From: Candidatus Parepulonipiscium sp. PG-Nuni2H_MBin01
GTDB lineage: Bacteria; Bacillota; Clostridia; Lachnospirales; Cellulosilyticaceae
Direction: 5' to 3'
Assembly (NCBI GenBank): GCA_001994995.1
Contig: MDJM01000078.1
Span: 29,226-93,225 of the forward strand
Length of the DNA stretch: 64,000 nucleotides
How positions within the stretch are numbered: position 1 is the first letter of the stretch; every line of letters begins with the position of its first letter. Under the pieces are notes generated by a model. The model was given only the letters and a program-made list of their open reading frames with translations. It had not been told where the DNA came from and did no database searches. The position numbers and the translations under genes are program-made. Shown in pieces: positions 43,918 to 54,182 of this stretch.

Positions 43918-43950
43918 AAAAAAATGGTAGCTATTTCTAACTACCATTTG
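43918..43950 (-). terminator. Rho-independent terminator of the Rpn-like gene
   Basis: On the minus strand AAATGGTAG pairs with CTACCATTT over a 10-base loop, followed by TTTT. It lies about 85 bases after the stop of the Rpn-like gene. Confidence 0.8.
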
Positions 43951-44034
43951 AACAAGCTTTCCTCACTTATTTATCATCCTAAGCGACAAACTATAAGTTT
44001 AGCTCTAAATTGTGGAATCAACTTACTACTTTTA

Positions 44035-45030
44035 CTATATACGCATCTCATCTATAATAGCTTGAACTTCGTGCACAGGTAATTCCATTTCATAAGCTAT
44101 TTCTTCCACACTTAACTTAACCCTTGTATATAAAGTCTTTACTTCTCCCTTGATTTCGCCTTGCTCCATACCTTGTTCAATCCCCTGTTTAATTCCTTTT
44201 TCAATACCACGTTTTTCAACTTCTGGGTCATACAATGTTTTTGTCATTTTAATCACCTCCGTAGCTAAGTAATCTTTTTGAATAAAATTATGATTTAAAT
44301 TCTCTACAATATTAGTAAGCGCAAGAAAAATGTTGTGGATATCATTATCCTCTAACACATCCTCCTTCATAATTGCGCTCATAACATTTTGTACTTCTTT
44401 AACAGTACTTAATAATGCTCTAGTTTCTAGCTCAATTTCCTTTATTTTTTGCTCAAGTGTTTTGACTTTACTATCATAAATATACCTTAATTTCTTTCTA
44501 TGTTTAAAGGCCTTTAGAGGTAATAAGTTATACATTTGGTACTCCACTAAATCCTCCGTAGAATACTGCCAAAATCTTATAGTAGGGATGTCATATAATT
44601 TTTCATCACCATCAGGAAAAGTTAATAAAATTTGCTGATTCTTAACTGCTTTATTTTCCTCCAGAAATACTACTACTTGACGTGGTAACGTCATCTTTAT
44701 TATCCCATCTTTAGTTTCAGTCACCTCAGCTAGTTGTATACCATATTCAATCATTCTAACTTGCATTGTTTTATCATTTAAAGTTTGGATTTCCATATGA
44801 TAAGTTATACCGTTTATAATTAGAACCAAGTCAGCTTCTATATGCTCATAATTTAAATTTGCACGATGAAAATTTGGGTCTACTCTTTGGATTGTTACTT
44901 GACCTGCTTCATAATTAGTATTAAAGAATTTGTTAATTGTTCCTATAATACATCTATCTGACAACCCTAATAACGATTTTACTATTGCATCTAATTGTAT
45001 ACTATATCTTTCTTCTTCATTTTTGTCCAT
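44035..45030 (-). CDS. Rpn family PD-(D/E)XK nuclease-like protein
   Basis: With the start at ATG 45030 (MDKNEEERYS; AGGAGG six bases upstream) the protein is 331 aa. The first 120 residues match the Rpn/transposase-like PD-(D/E)XK fold, with EADLVLIINGITYHMEIQT as the likely metal site and LPRQVVVFLEENK after it. A helical middle and a GIKQGIEQGMEQGEIKGE repeat near the C-terminus are frequent in this family. Such proteins are mobile-element-like accessory genes that promote recombination in some bacteria. It shares a small island with the LRR lipoprotein. Confidence 0.75.
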   Translation of the reverse strand: MDKNEEERYSIQLDAIVKSLLGLSDRCIIGTINKFFNTNYEAGQVTIQRVDPNFHRANLNYEHIEADLVLIINGITYHMEIQTLNDKTMQVRMIEYGIQLAEVTETKDGIIKMTLPRQVVVFLEENKAVKNQQILLTFPDGDEKLYDIPTIRFWQYSTEDLVEYQMYNLLPLKAFKHRKKLRYIYDSKVKTLEQKIKEIELETRALLSTVKEVQNVMSAIMKEDVLEDNDIHNIFLALTNIVENLNHNFIQKDYLATEVIKMTKTLYDPEVEKRGIEKGIKQGIEQGMEQGEIKGEVKTLYTRVKLSVEEIAYEMELPVHEVQAIIDEMRI

Positions 45031-45060
45031 AGTTCTCCTCCTATTACCTCTATGTAGCAA

Positions 45061-45092
45061 AGACATCCTATTGATTGCTCAACAGAATGTCT
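45061..45092 (-). other. Hairpin after the LRR lipoprotein gene
   Basis: AGACATTCT pairs with AGGATGTCT (one G-T pair) around a 14-base loop. It follows the LRR gene stop (45099) on the coding strand and precedes the Rpn-like gene. Only TTT follows, so termination would be weak. Confidence 0.45.
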
Positions 45093-45098
45093 CGTCTA

Positions 45099-46727
45099 TT
45101 ATTTTGAGATTACATCTAAATTTGGTAAATCATATAACCCAACTGGCAAATTACCAATAGGATTATCCTTTAAATATATTTCTTGTAAGTTAATTAAATT
45201 ATCCACTTCATCAGGTAAAGAGCTTATAAAGTTATTTTGTAAATTTAATACTTCTAAGCTTGTTAAGTTACCTATATCACTAGGAATAGTAGCAATTTTA
45301 TTTCTAGTTAAATCTAGATGGGTTAAATTTAAATCCCAAAATTCTTCTGGTAATTCAGTTATATTGTTATAATATAAATTTAAATCCACCAATTGTTCTA
45401 AATTACCTATTTCAGCAGGCAAAGTTGTTAAAAATGTACAATAAGATGTTAAGTGGGTAAGCTGTGTTAAGTTACCTATTTCAGCAGGCAATTCAGTTAT
45501 AGCAGCTCCCACAATTTCTAAATTTGTTAAACTAGTAGCCTCTAGTATTTCTAACGGAATTTCTGTTATATCCATACTTCCTAAGCTTAATGTAGTTAAA
45601 TTGTTAAGCGCAAAAATTTCGCTATTTATAGAATCCAAACTATACCCTGTTATGTCTAGATTATTTAGTGACTCTAATCCCCACACAGCCTCTGGTACTA
45701 TTGAGAAATTGTTTAGTCCTAAAAGCAATGTGTGTAAGTTAGTTAAATTAGCTATGCTAGGCGAAATTTCCGAGATAGAATTGTTCGACAGTGCAAGGTA
45801 TTCTAAATTAGTCAAGTTATAAAATTCTTCTGGCAATGTTCTTATGTTGTTAAAGCTTAAAGTTAAAGATTTTAAGTTAACTAACTGCTCAATCTGCTCA
45901 GAAACATTTGTTAGCGATGACATTCCTACATTTAGAGTTTCTAAATTGGTTAATGTAAATAGCTCGTCTGGTAGTTCTTTTACTTTTGTATTATATAATA
46001 ATAATTCATTTAAGTTTGTTAATTCCCCTATAACACTTGGTATGTCCACAATATTTGTAGATGATAGTTGTAATGACTCTAATTGTGTTAAATTTCCAAT
46101 CTCATCTGGTATTATTTCTATAGGGTTATAACTTAATAATAGGGAGTGTAATTTGGTTAAGTTTCCTATACTCGTAGGTATTGTTGTTATATAGTTATTT
46201 TGTAAGTTTAAATACTCCAAATTAGGTAGGCTAGATGCTACCTCGATTAAATTTATATCGCTGTTTTCGCCTACTGCATACATTAATGATAAACTCTCTA
46301 AATTTTCTAACGACTGTATGGCTTCTATTATTTCGGACACGTCAATGCTATACAAATGTAGAGTCTTTAAATTAGTTAATCTCCATATTTGCTCTAAATC
46401 TTTAGCTGAAATTATTCCTATAGAACTTGTAATATCTGAGTTTAGATGCTCAATTTGCTCAAATTCCTCTTGGGTTAATAGTGCATATGCCTCTTCACTT
46501 CCCAACGTCTCTTTCGCTATGTACCTATTTAGTTTGTTATCTATCACCTCGATACTGTCGTAAGGGTGTAACTCTTTTTCTGGCTCTACTTCTTCTGTAA
46601 TTTCCGCCGCTTCAACCTCCGAAACTGTTTTTACCTCTGTGGATGATGTAGTGTTGGATGAACAGCCTACTGCTGTTGCACTTATTAATAGAAATACTGT
46701 GGCTAACTTTAGTTTATGATTTTTCAT
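45099..46727 (-). CDS. Leucine-rich-repeat lipoprotein
   Basis: The 542 aa protein starts with a lipoprotein signal (KLATVFLLISATAVGCSS; lipobox Cys at 22), then a Thr/Ser/Glu-rich linker, then about 18 leucine-rich repeats of 23 residues from about residue 95 to the end, with the pattern LTNLExLxLxxNxIxxLPxEI. Such a fold binds ligands or other proteins outside the cell membrane. No catalytic domain is fused. The neighbouring Rpn-like gene suggests an accessory insertion between conserved genes; the partner and ligand are unknown. Confidence 0.85.
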   Translation of the reverse strand: MKNHKLKLATVFLLISATAVGCSSNTTSSTEVKTVSEVEAAEITEEVEPEKELHPYDSIEVIDNKLNRYIAKETLGSEEAYALLTQEEFEQIEHLNSDITSSIGIISAKDLEQIWRLTNLKTLHLYSIDVSEIIEAIQSLENLESLSLMYAVGENSDINLIEVASSLPNLEYLNLQNNYITTIPTSIGNLTKLHSLLLSYNPIEIIPDEIGNLTQLESLQLSSTNIVDIPSVIGELTNLNELLLYNTKVKELPDELFTLTNLETLNVGMSSLTNVSEQIEQLVNLKSLTLSFNNIRTLPEEFYNLTNLEYLALSNNSISEISPSIANLTNLHTLLLGLNNFSIVPEAVWGLESLNNLDITGYSLDSINSEIFALNNLTTLSLGSMDITEIPLEILEATSLTNLEIVGAAITELPAEIGNLTQLTHLTSYCTFLTTLPAEIGNLEQLVDLNLYYNNITELPEEFWDLNLTHLDLTRNKIATIPSDIGNLTSLEVLNLQNNFISSLPDEVDNLINLQEIYLKDNPIGNLPVGLYDLPNLDVISK

Positions 46728-46832
46728 TTCTTAGTACCCTCCTTTGTTATAGAGTACCATATTCTCGAATGCGTAGCAATATAAAACAAAAAATTCTTTG
46801 GTTTTGATTAGAGTTAGTTATAATTCAGACAT

Positions 46833-46860
46833 AAAAAAAGCGAGGAATACGCTCCTCGCA
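46833..46860 (-). terminator. Rho-independent terminator of spoIVA
   Basis: On the minus strand GCGAGGA/TTCCTCGC forms a stem followed by TTTTTTT just after the spoIVA stop (46865). Confidence 0.85.
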
Positions 46861-46864
46861 AGTT

Positions 46865-48346
46865 TTAGATGATTATACAAATTAATCCACCTGTACCTTC
46901 ATTAATAATTTTTTGCAATGTTTCTTGTAATTTTTCTTGTGCATCTTCTGGCATTTTATATAATTTATTTTGTAACCCTTCACTAACAATATCGTATAAT
47001 GAACGTCCAAAAATATTTGACTCCCATACGCTATGCGGATCTGTTTCAAATTCACCCATCAAATAATCAATTAAGTCTTCACTTTGTCTTTCCGTCCCTA
47101 CTAATGGTGATACCTCTGTTTGAATGTCTGCACGGATAATGTGATAACTAGGTGCACTTGCGCGTAACCTAACTCCAAATCTATTACCTTGTTTCGTAAT
47201 TTCAGGCTGTTCTAAGATTAATTCGTCTTTACTTGGATTTACTACCCCATACCCTTTACGTTTTACATCTTCTAACGCCTGTGCAACTTTGTCATATGCT
47301 TTCTTAGTTGCTGCTAGGTTTTTAATTAAGTCCATCAACTCATGGTCTCCGTTAATTTCCATACCTGTTGTTTCAGATAAAATTTGATAAAATAAATCGT
47401 CGTGGGTATGAACATCTACTTTAATTATACCTTCGCCCAGTTGAATTTTCTCTAGATAAATATTTTTTACATGGTCTAGCTCTTTAAATTTATTAATTGC
47501 TTCTCTAATCTGTCTAATATTTTCTAATGGATATACATAATCTTTAATGTAACCAATCCAAGCTTTTTTAAACCAGTGGTCAGTATCAAGTGTTTCAGCC
47601 CATTTTGGTAAAGAAAATTGTATTTCATTTAGAGGGAATTCATAAAGAACTTTTTCTAAAATCTGGTTTATATCTTCTATTTTCATCTGCGCGATGTCCA
47701 TAGGTATAACTGGTACGTCATATTCTTTTGATAACGCCGTCGCATCTTCTATAACTTCTTGGTCAAATGGTCTTTTTGTATTATATACGACTACAAACGG
47801 TTTACCCAATTTCTTTAATTCATTTATAACTCTTTCCTCAGCATCTAAATAACTATTTCTTGCAATGTTAGTAACGCTACCATCGGTAGTTATTACAATA
47901 CCAATAGTTGAATGGTCAGTTATAACTTTTTTGGTCCCCATCTCAGCTGCCTGCGTAAATGGGATTTCCTCTTTATACCATGGGGTTTTTACCATTCTTG
48001 GTGTGTTATCGCTATACATATACCCTTCAGCTTCTGGAATTACGTAGCCAACACAATCTATAAGTCTTGCATTAACTTCAAAATCCCCACCAATTGTAAT
48101 GTTAACGCCTTCGTTTGGAATAAATTTAGGTTCTGTAGTAGTAATCATGTTTCCGCCACCGCTTTGTGGAAGTTCGTCTTGCGCACGTTCCTTGCTATAT
48201 TCATTTTGAATATTAGGAATTACTAAAGACTCCATAAACCGTTTAATAAACGTTGATTTACCTGTTCTTACTGGGCCTACCACTCCTATGTATATATCCC
48301 CTGCTGTTCGTTCTGAGATATCTCTATATATATCGTAGTTCTCCAT
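46865..48346 (-). CDS. spoIVA: Stage IV sporulation protein A, coat ATPase
   Basis: SpoIVA polymerises on the forespore surface using ATP and forms the base of the spore coat. The 493 aa protein has the P-loop GPVRTGKST (24-32), the DCVGYVIPEAEGYM stretch near 105 and VVVYNTKRPFD near 190. The C-terminus (ending GLICIII) is hydrophobic, as in the family, where it contacts SpoVM. It shows the organism has the endospore pathway. A candidate sigma-E promoter lies upstream. It is adjacent to gpsA, plsY and der, as in Bacillus. Confidence 0.97.
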   Translation of the reverse strand: MENYDIYRDISERTAGDIYIGVVGPVRTGKSTFIKRFMESLVIPNIQNEYSKERAQDELPQSGGGNMITTTEPKFIPNEGVNITIGGDFEVNARLIDCVGYVIPEAEGYMYSDNTPRMVKTPWYKEEIPFTQAAEMGTKKVITDHSTIGIVITTDGSVTNIARNSYLDAEERVINELKKLGKPFVVVYNTKRPFDQEVIEDATALSKEYDVPVIPMDIAQMKIEDINQILEKVLYEFPLNEIQFSLPKWAETLDTDHWFKKAWIGYIKDYVYPLENIRQIREAINKFKELDHVKNIYLEKIQLGEGIIKVDVHTHDDLFYQILSETTGMEINGDHELMDLIKNLAATKKAYDKVAQALEDVKRKGYGVVNPSKDELILEQPEITKQGNRFGVRLRASAPSYHIIRADIQTEVSPLVGTERQSEDLIDYLMGEFETDPHSVWESNIFGRSLYDIVSEGLQNKLYKMPEDAQEKLQETLQKIINEGTGGLICIII

Positions 48347-48372
48347 TTTAAAATCCTCCTTTAAACATTTAT

Positions 48373-48402
48373 AATGTATGGGTACACTTTAAATATATGT
48401 AC
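48373..48402 (-). promoter_or_regulatory. Candidate sigma-E-type promoter for spoIVA
   Basis: On the minus strand CATACATT (48373-48380) resembles the sigma-E -10, with ATATGT-type ACATAT (48395-48400) about 14 bases upstream. The remainder of the 312-base gap (48347-48658) is AT-rich with no gene seen, apart from an AATTATT/AATAATT inverted repeat near 48577-48600. Confidence 0.4.
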
Positions 48403-48625
48403 AAATAGGCAATATATGACTAATATCAAAGAAATTCTTTAAGTTTTTAAATCCCCTCTATACCTTGCTACATAAGGTTTTTTAAATTTTTATGAATTTT
48501 TTAACAAAAAAATTTTTTATATGTTTGTCCCAAAAATCGGCATTGTTTTATTATTAGCCAAGCAGTAGACTGTCCTAATTATTTCTTGTCCTTGCAATAA
48601 TTGGGCTAAGCTATAGTCTAATATT

Positions 48626-48660
48626 AAAAAAAAGGCATGGATTGTCCATGCCTTTTTTTT
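48626..48660 (-). terminator. Rho-independent terminator of gpsA
   Basis: GGCATGG pairs with CCATGCC around a 5-base loop, with A-run and T-run flanks, overlapping the gpsA stop codon. It separates the der-plsY-gpsA transcript from spoIVA. Confidence 0.85.
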
Positions 48661-49651
48661 AATAATCTTCAGTTTTTCGTGCTCGTAACATAAGGTCCGT
48701 TATTGCATCTTTAACATTTCTATCTTCAAATAAAGCTTGGTATATTGCTTCTGTAATCGGCATTTCAATATCATACTTATCTTTAAGTTGATATGCCGCT
48801 CGAGTTGCAGGTATCCCTTCAACGACCATATTAACTCTACTAATAGTATCATCTAGTGTATATCCTAATGCAATAAGCTCACCAGCTCTTCTATTTCTAC
48901 TATGACCACTCGTGCAAGTTCCTATTAAGTCTCCTACACCTGATAATCCGTTAAGAGTGGAAATTTTGCCTCCCATTGCTACTCCAAGCCTTGATATTTC
49001 AGCAATACCGCGAGTTATCAATGCCGCTTTAGTATTATCACCAAATCCCAGCCCTTCAATAGCTCCAGCTGCAAGGGCTATAACATTTTTTAATGCCCCC
49101 CCTAATTCAACTCCTATTACATCATCATTTGTATATACTCTAAAATATGGTGTACTAAATACTTCGGCAATCTCTTGTGTTGCACTATCATTTGTGCTAG
49201 CCACTACTACGCTTGTAGGCGAATGCCTAACAACTTCTTCAGCATGGCTTGGCCCAGATAAAACTACTACAGAATTATTTAACTCCTGACTTATAACCTC
49301 AGACAGTCTCAGTAACGTTGTTTCCTCAATACCTTTTGATACATTAACGATTATAGCCTCTTCACTTATATAAGGTTTTATAGACTTAGCCATTTGGCGA
49401 ATTGCTTTAGACGGTATTGCAAACACTACTATTTCAGCTTCTTCTAACGCCTCTTCCATACAAGAAGTAATTTTCATCTCCAGCGGAATTTTAATTCCCG
49501 GCAAGCATCTTTTGTTTTCTTGGTACATTAATATCTGTTGAGTTTCTTTTTCTGAATAACTCCATACTGTTACTTCACAATCTTTTTCATTAAGTAATAA
49601 TCCTAGAGCAAGACCCCAACCACCAGCGCCTAATATAGTAATTTTTTTCAT
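48659..49651 (-). CDS. gpsA: Glycerol-3-phosphate dehydrogenase [NAD(P)+]
   Basis: GpsA reduces dihydroxyacetone phosphate to glycerol-3-phosphate for phospholipids. I start at ATG 49651 (MKKITILGAGGWG), with GGAGG five bases upstream. The nucleotide-binding GAGGWGLALG is at the start. VVLSGPSHAEEV, ELGGALKNVIALAAG and GLSGVGDLIGTC are family motifs with the catalytic Lys in GALKN. It acts with PlsY, encoded just upstream. Confidence 0.97.
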   Translation of the reverse strand: MKKITILGAGGWGLALGLLLNEKDCEVTVWSYSEKETQQILMYQENKRCLPGIKIPLEMKITSCMEEALEEAEIVVFAIPSKAIRQMAKSIKPYISEEAIIVNVSKGIEETTLLRLSEVISQELNNSVVVLSGPSHAEEVVRHSPTSVVVASTNDSATQEIAEVFSTPYFRVYTNDDVIGVELGGALKNVIALAAGAIEGLGFGDNTKAALITRGIAEISRLGVAMGGKISTLNGLSGVGDLIGTCTSGHSRNRRAGELIALGYTLDDTISRVNMVVEGIPATRAAYQLKDKYDIEMPITEAIYQALFEDRNVKDAITDLMLRARKTEDY

Positions 49652-49669
49652 ATAAACCTCCATAAGCTG

Positions 49670-50308
49670 TTAAGTATTTACTTTTTTCTGTCCAACTTTA
49701 GCCTCAGTCCCATTTAATATACGCTCTATATTACTCTTATGTCTTAAAATCGTAATAGCAGCAATCACTGCTCCTAATATAACAATTTCCACAAAAGACG
49801 AATTTCCTATAAAGTTAAAAGAACTACCATTTCTATAAAATACAAATAGTAATATAGGGACTAGTCCAGTTAATATCATTGAACTAAATGATACCATTTT
49901 AGTAAGCTTTAAACTTATTCCAAATGCAATACTAACCAGAATTCCTATTCTAATATCTATCATATAAATACTGCCAACTGTAACCGCTATTCCTTTACCA
50001 CCTTTAAATCCAAAAAACAATGGGTAGCTATGACCAATTATTGCACCAATAGCCGCGTACAATCCTGCTACTATACTAGTCTCTTTAAAAATTAACCTTG
50101 CTACTACCACTGCTATAGCAGCCTTTAAGACATCTAAGGCAAAAATCATAAGCCCTGCCTTGCGCCCAAAAGTTCTCATTACATTTGTAGTTCCTGCGTT
50201 TCCGCTACCGTGATTTCTTATATCTGTACCTTTTAATCTACTATACACTATAGCGTTCTGAATTCCCCCAAAAAGATACCCTATTACAAACGAAATCAAT
50301 CTAAACAT
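49670..50308 (-). CDS. plsY: Acyl-phosphate:glycerol-3-phosphate acyltransferase PlsY
   Basis: PlsY adds the first fatty acyl chain to glycerol-3-phosphate at the membrane. The 212 aa protein has five or six membrane helices and the three active-site motifs: [19 protein letters not shown] (about 35-53), [15 protein letters not shown] (about 91-105) and a GNSSFVE-like third region near 170. It overlaps der by 8 bases and is next to gpsA, which supplies its substrate. Confidence 0.95.
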   Translation of the reverse strand: MFRLISFVIGYLFGGIQNAIVYSRLKGTDIRNHGSGNAGTTNVMRTFGRKAGLMIFALDVLKAAIAVVVARLIFKETSIVAGLYAAIGAIIGHSYPLFFGFKGGKGIAVTVGSIYMIDIRIGILVSIAFGISLKLTKMVSFSSMILTGLVPILLFVFYRNGSSFNFIGNSSFVEIVILGAVIAAITILRHKSNIERILNGTEAKVGQKKVNT

Positions 50309-51629
50309 CTCTTCCCCCTTTTTCTCTTATAATGAAATGAATGGGCGTTCCCTTAAAACCAAACGCTTCCCTCATTTGATTTTCTATATACCGCTGATAT
50401 GAAAAATGCATCAGCTCCTTGTCATTCACAAATAAAATAAACGTAGGAGGCTTTATACTTACTTGCGTCATATAAAATATTCTAAGGGCCTTCCCTTTAT
50501 CAGAAGGTGGCTGGTTTAATGCCATAGCTTCATACAACACATCATTTAACACACCTGTACTAATTCTTAGCGACTGATTTTCTGATACCATTTTAATAGT
50601 ACCAAATAATTTAGGTACCCTCTGCCCTGTTAAGGCTGATATAAATGTTAATGGCGCATATCTCATATAAGCTAATGTATTAGTTATATCCTTAGTATAT
50701 TCGTTCATAGTTTTATCATTTTTCTCTATCGAATCCCACTTATTAACTGCTACTATACAACCTTTACCAGCTTCGTGTGCCATGCCAGCAATTTTTGTAT
50801 CTTGCTCAGTAATACCTTCGTTTGCATCAATTAATATTAATACAACATCCGCCCGGTCTACTGATGATATAGTGCGAATTACGCTATATTTTTCTAAATG
50901 TTCTTTAACTTTTTTACGTTTTCTAATGCCCGCGGTGTCAATAAGCGTGTATTTTTGGCCATCTATTATTATGTCGCTATCTATTGAATCACGTGTAGTC
51001 CCAGCTATATCACTAACAATCACACGCTCTTCTCCTAATACTTTATTAACTAGAGAAGATTTCCCTACATTAGGCTTACCTATTATAGCAACTTTTATTG
51101 CGTCTTCATCTTCTTCAATGTTGGTACGGTCTTTAAAATGCGCTACAATTTCGTCTAACATATCACCTAGATTAAGCATTTGCTCTGCGGATATACCTAT
51201 TGGGTCTCCTAATCCAAGGTTATAGAATTCATAAATCCCCATCTGATATTTAACCAGGTCATCAACTTTATTTACTACCAATACTACCGGCTTGTGTGAC
51301 TTACGTAACATATTTGCTATATGCATGTCCGAATCTAGTACACCAGTTTTAACGTCCACTAAAAACATTATAACATCTGCATCATCAATCGCTACCTCAG
51401 CCTGCGCCCTCATTTGCTCTAACATATAGTCAGAACTCTCCGGCTCTATCCCTCCAGTATCTATCATAGTAAAGTTATAATTTAACCACTCCACATCAGC
51501 ATATATTCTATCTCGCGTAACTCCAGGAGTATCATCTACTATCGAAATTCTGGACTTCGCTAATTTGTTAAACAAGGTAGACTTCCCTACGTTTGGCCTA
51601 CCTATTATTGCTACTATCGGTTTACTCAT
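50301..51629 (-). CDS. der: Ribosome-assembly GTPase Der (EngA)
   Basis: Der carries two GTPase domains in tandem and helps mature the 50S subunit. I start at ATG 51629 ([18 protein letters not shown]), with GGAGG six bases upstream. The first domain has [17 protein letters not shown] and NKVD; the second has [17 protein letters not shown] and NKWD. A KH-like C-domain follows (about 350-442). The start overlaps the upstream DUF512 gene by 8 bases. Confidence 0.97.
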   Translation of the reverse strand: MSKPIVAIIGRPNVGKSTLFNKLAKSRISIVDDTPGVTRDRIYADVEWLNYNFTMIDTGGIEPESSDYMLEQMRAQAEVAIDDADVIMFLVDVKTGVLDSDMHIANMLRKSHKPVVLVVNKVDDLVKYQMGIYEFYNLGLGDPIGISAEQMLNLGDMLDEIVAHFKDRTNIEEDEDAIKVAIIGKPNVGKSSLVNKVLGEERVIVSDIAGTTRDSIDSDIIIDGQKYTLIDTAGIRKRKKVKEHLEKYSVIRTISSVDRADVVLILIDANEGITEQDTKIAGMAHEAGKGCIVAVNKWDSIEKNDKTMNEYTKDITNTLAYMRYAPLTFISALTGQRVPKLFGTIKMVSENQSLRISTGVLNDVLYEAMALNQPPSDKGKALRIFYMTQVSIKPPTFILFVNDKELMHFSYQRYIENQMREAFGFKGTPIHFIIREKGGRDV

Positions 51630-53010
51630 TTTTATCCTCCATAACCCTCTGCACCCAAGCATTACCTTCAGTGGGCATTATTTGTATTGTGCAATTTAAA
51701 CTCTTCTCAACATCTTTTACTGTATAATTATCTAGAAACACCTCTTCCTCACATTTTAACATATTTTCAGCTATTAGCAACACTTTATTAGATATATTCT
51801 TATTTTTTAACGAATAAATTATGTCCTGTCCTGTTAATAGTCCAGTTACAGTAATATTTTCCCCAAAATATTTATTTGTTACACCCACTACTTCTATGTT
51901 TATATTTCCTATTTTAGCTTTAATCAATTCTACGTTTTGTTTCATAAAATCAACTGTTATTAATCCTGTTACGCATATGAATTCATTAGTTTCACTTCTT
52001 TTAGTCGTTCTCACTGTACTATGTTTTCCTAATTCATATGATGGTTTAGACTTAAACGGTATTAAACAGCCACTTGAATTGTCTAGCTCTTCTACTAGCT
52101 CTCTTCTAAACTTAGCTAACATTCCCACTCCATTATCAAGTACTGGAAAATCCTCATATTCTTCATATTCTGGTAATTTATGCTCACCTACTATATAAAA
52201 CTCATCTGCCGCAAATACAAATCTAGTATCCATCTTAGCAAAATAATACTTCTGCCATTTATGGATTGTATCTAGCACTACACTAGCACTTTCTTTATCA
52301 AATGGTTCTAAATATTCCAGCTTTTCTCTAAATTTAGAAATACCCACTGGCACTATAGTAAGGGATAATATGTTAGGAATAAATTGACTTAAGTCCGAAA
52401 TAGTGCGGTTTAATATATCTCCATCATTTATTCCTTTGCAAAGTACAATCTGGCCATTGATTTTAATTCCACCTTCAACTAAACGTTTAATTTGTGAGAT
52501 AATTTCGCTAGCACGCGGATTTTTTAACAAGTCTTGTCTAACTTTAGGGTCGCTAGCATGAATTGATATATTTATTGGTGATAGTTTATATTTAATAAGT
52601 CGCTCAAAATCTAGTTCAGACATATTAGTTAAAGTGATATAATTACCATTTAAAAATGACATTCTCCAATCATCATCTTTAAAATATACTGTCTCTCGCA
52701 TGTTATGTGGCAATTGGTCTATAAAACAAAACTTACATTTATTTTTGCATCTAATTAATTCATCCATTAACTCAGTTTCAAATACTAGCCCTAAATCTTC
52801 ATTATAATCCTTTTCAATTTCTATAACCCACTGCTCACGATTTGTTTTCTCTATTATTATCTCAATAAACTCATCTGCTAATAAAAACCTATAATCAAAT
52901 ACATCTTGTATATTTTCATTATTAATAGATATAAGATAATCTCCTACTTCTATACCCATTTCAGCTGCTATACTATATTCCATTACACCTACAATCTTAT
53001 GTTTTTTCAT
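51622..53010 (-). CDS. DUF512 radical-SAM-like protein with PDZ domain
   Basis: The 462 aa protein combines an N-terminal PDZ-like domain (1-60; [20 protein letters not shown]), a radical-SAM-type cluster motif C-x3-C-x2-C at Cys88/Cys92/Cys95 (CKNKCKFC), and the DUF512 C-domain. It belongs to the family next to der in clostridia, of unknown reaction. No maturase target is evident. It overlaps der by 8 bases. Confidence 0.85.
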   Translation of the reverse strand: MKKHKIVGVMEYSIAAEMGIEVGDYLISINNENIQDVFDYRFLLADEFIEIIIEKTNREQWVIEIEKDYNEDLGLVFETELMDELIRCKNKCKFCFIDQLPHNMRETVYFKDDDWRMSFLNGNYITLTNMSELDFERLIKYKLSPINISIHASDPKVRQDLLKNPRASEIISQIKRLVEGGIKINGQIVLCKGINDGDILNRTISDLSQFIPNILSLTIVPVGISKFREKLEYLEPFDKESASVVLDTIHKWQKYYFAKMDTRFVFAADEFYIVGEHKLPEYEEYEDFPVLDNGVGMLAKFRRELVEELDNSSGCLIPFKSKPSYELGKHSTVRTTKRSETNEFICVTGLITVDFMKQNVELIKAKIGNINIEVVGVTNKYFGENITVTGLLTGQDIIYSLKNKNISNKVLLIAENMLKCEEEVFLDNYTVKDVEKSLNCTIQIMPTEGNAWVQRVMEDKNE

Positions 53011-53027
53011 CTGTTTACCCCTTCAAA

Positions 53028-53061
53028 AATCAAAAGGAACCCCTAAGGAATTCCTTTTTTA
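53028..53061 (-). terminator. Likely rho-independent terminator after pgeF
   Basis: On the minus strand AAAAGGAA pairs with TTCCTTTT over a 10-base loop, followed by GATTTTT, just after the pgeF stop. It separates pgeF from the DUF512 gene. Confidence 0.7.
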
Positions 53062-53063
53062 GT

Positions 53064-53837
53064 TTACTCTATTAATCCCATAAATGCAGCTAATGAACCT
53101 CTTATACCAAGTGAGCGCCTATGCGAAAAGAAATTATCTTCTTCACAACACGTACATCTATTTGCTATAGATATTTTATTTATACCAACTGACTCTAAAC
53201 TCTTTTTATTACATGCCCATAAATCAATATTAAACTTACCTTCTACCGAACTAGGCACTACAAATTGCTCAAATATTTCCTTTTGCATAAATATATCTGA
53301 CACATCAGTATGCACCTCAAAACAATTTTTGCATATAGATGGCCCAATCACCACTTCCATATCCTCATAAGGTATGCAATGTTTTTCATGCCAAATAGTA
53401 GCCATACGCTTACCTATCTCGCCAAATGTACCTCGCCATCCCGCATGTGCAATCCCTATTATATGGTGTTTCGGCGCATAGAAAAATAATGGCACACAAT
53501 CTGCATAGTATGTTACTAATGTTACACCTTTATCAGTAGTATAAATTGCATCAATATCTTTAAATTTATTAGCTGATAAAATTCCATTTCCTAAATCATC
53601 ATATGAAACTTGCAGCACCTCACATTTATGAGTTTGAGCTGAGGCTACAAAAGAACCTATATCCACCCCTAAAAACTCTGCTACACGCTTATAATTTTCT
53701 AATACATTAGCTGCCTCATCACCTCTATTAAATCCCAGATTTAATGTGGCATATGCACCTGTACTTACTCCGCCATTTTTAGTAGAAAACGCATGCACCA
53801 TACTAGGGTCATTTGCCCACTCATCGAATACAACCAT
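53064..53837 (-). CDS. pgeF: Laccase-domain purine nucleosidase/PgeF (YfiH family)
   Basis: The 257 aa protein is the YfiH/DUF152 family, shown elsewhere to act on adenosine/purine nucleosides and on mis-made peptidoglycan precursors. The metal-site residues are visible: His70 (SAQTHKCEV), Cys114 (YYADCVPLFF) and His131 (GIAHAGWRGT). The tail CCEEDNFFSHRR is standard. It follows yraN by two bases. Name pgeF is by homology only. Confidence 0.9.
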   Translation of the reverse strand: MVVFDEWANDPSMVHAFSTKNGGVSTGAYATLNLGFNRGDEAANVLENYKRVAEFLGVDIGSFVASAQTHKCEVLQVSYDDLGNGILSANKFKDIDAIYTTDKGVTLVTYYADCVPLFFYAPKHHIIGIAHAGWRGTFGEIGKRMATIWHEKHCIPYEDMEVVIGPSICKNCFEVHTDVSDIFMQKEIFEQFVVPSSVEGKFNIDLWACNKKSLESVGINKISIANRCTCCEEDNFFSHRRSLGIRGSLAAFMGLIE

Positions 53838-53839
53838 AA

Positions 53840-54175
53840 TTACACCTCCGAGAATGCATTTATTAAATGCCTAATTGTACCACCTGTAATTTCTATTATA
53901 TCAAATCGGCATTGCCTATCATCTCCACTGCACAAATATAGTTGTGCTGTAGCAATTAATTTTTTTTGCTTATAATAATTAACCGCTTCACATGGGTTAC
54001 CGTATTTTGTATTAGCTCTATACTTAACTTCTACAAATATTATACAATTATCTTTTTGTGCAATAATATCAACTTCACCAAATCTTGTTCTGTAATTTAA
54101 GTTTAAGATAGTATACCCACAGTTGCATAAATAATCTGCTGCTAATTGTTCATATTGTTTTCCAACACTAGTCAT
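53840..54175 (-). CDS. yraN: YraN family (UPF0102) endonuclease-like protein
   Basis: The 111 aa protein has the PD-(D/E)XK-like core: GKQYEQLAADYLCNCGYTILNLNYRTRFGEVDIIAQ followed by IIFVEVKYR. The acidic pair EVD and EVK is as in nucleases. Precise function is unknown. It lies downstream of the FlhB C-domain gene; this placement near rnhB and the SRP cluster is widespread in Firmicutes. Confidence 0.9.
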   Translation of the reverse strand: MTSVGKQYEQLAADYLCNCGYTILNLNYRTRFGEVDIIAQKDNCIIFVEVKYRANTKYGNPCEAVNYYKQKKLIATAQLYLCSGDDRQCRFDIIEITGGTIRHLINAFSEV

Positions 54176-54182
54176 AAATCAC

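Noticed and set aside
45099..46600. Repeated DNA pattern as a mobile element or assembly artefact
   Set aside because: The periodicity is 69 bases and encodes leucine-rich repeats with varied sequence, as expected for a real LRR protein.
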